From contig CM055110.1 in NCBI GenBank assembly GCA_029204225.1, positions 33,923,174 through 33,987,173 on the forward strand: 64,000 nt of DNA. The letters are read 5' to 3'. The position numbers were made by a program, and so were the translations under genes. Source of the stretch: Diphasiastrum complanatum. Lineage: Eukaryota > Streptophyta > Lycopodiopsida > Lycopodiales > Lycopodiaceae. Position 1 is the first letter of the stretch. Each line of letters begins with the position of its first letter. The notes under the pieces were generated by a model. The model saw nothing but the letters and a program-made list of their open reading frames with translations. It did no database searches and was not told the DNA's origin. Below, piece after piece: positions 63,430 to 64,000 of this stretch.

Positions 63430-64000
<571 letters not shown>

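Overview
The window is nuclear DNA of a land plant with a large, repeat-rich genome. Evidence: canonical GT-AG introns, plant-type LTR retrotransposons (Ty1/copia and chromodomain Ty3/gypsy), long GA/CT/TG microsatellites, and two recognisable plant host genes. The sequence does not fix the species. A large-genome fern, lycophyte or gymnosperm would fit the nested repeats and the unusual reverse transcriptase and primer-site types, but this is inference.

Host genes. (1) The left edge holds the 3' part of an RTF1/VIP5-type gene, a Plus3-domain subunit of the Paf1 complex (3-1322, +). A broken, 5'-truncated copy lies inverted near the other end (about 56393-57385, -). (2) A complete 14-exon calreticulin gene of the CRT3 type lies on the minus strand from 35407 to 23410. 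I assembled it exon by exon: 1275 coding bases, 424 residues, signal peptide, calreticulin signatures, basic C-terminal tail and HDEL. No single open frame shows it. Its 3.6-kb intron 1 and 5.1-kb intron 12 are packed with retrotransposon remains, and a foldback element sits just upstream.

Mobile DNA, left to right: a CACTA transposase fragment (2.4-2.8 kb); an internally deleted chromodomain gypsy (3.6-12.7 kb) with a complete copia (5212-11480, 852-bp LTRs) inserted in its integrase; two 1.1-kb inverted-repeat arms (13.8-14.9 and 17.8-18.9 kb) around a Penelope-like reverse transcriptase relic and a 324-bp tandem duplication; copia fragments (19.1-20.6 kb); elements inside the CRT3 introns; a gypsy gag/integrase relic (39.1-40.5 kb); a gypsy with a large extra gene between integrase and 3' LTR (42.1-47.4 kb); a copia gag-protease fused to a gypsy RT (48.1-50.9 kb); an internally deleted copia with a triplicated primer site (51.0-52.6 kb); a 1.17-kb LTR with copia remains (52.7-54.6 kb); a non-autonomous LTR element (to 62.06 kb); and a terminal block of microsatellites and near-perfect palindromes (62.07-64.0 kb).

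The most unusual items are the post-integrase gene with its own TATA box, two copia elements whose primer site matches the anticodon arm of initiator tRNA-Met rather than its 3' end, the Penelope-like RT, and the CRT3 gene whose last residues (H|DEL) are split over micro-exons beyond a TE-filled intron.
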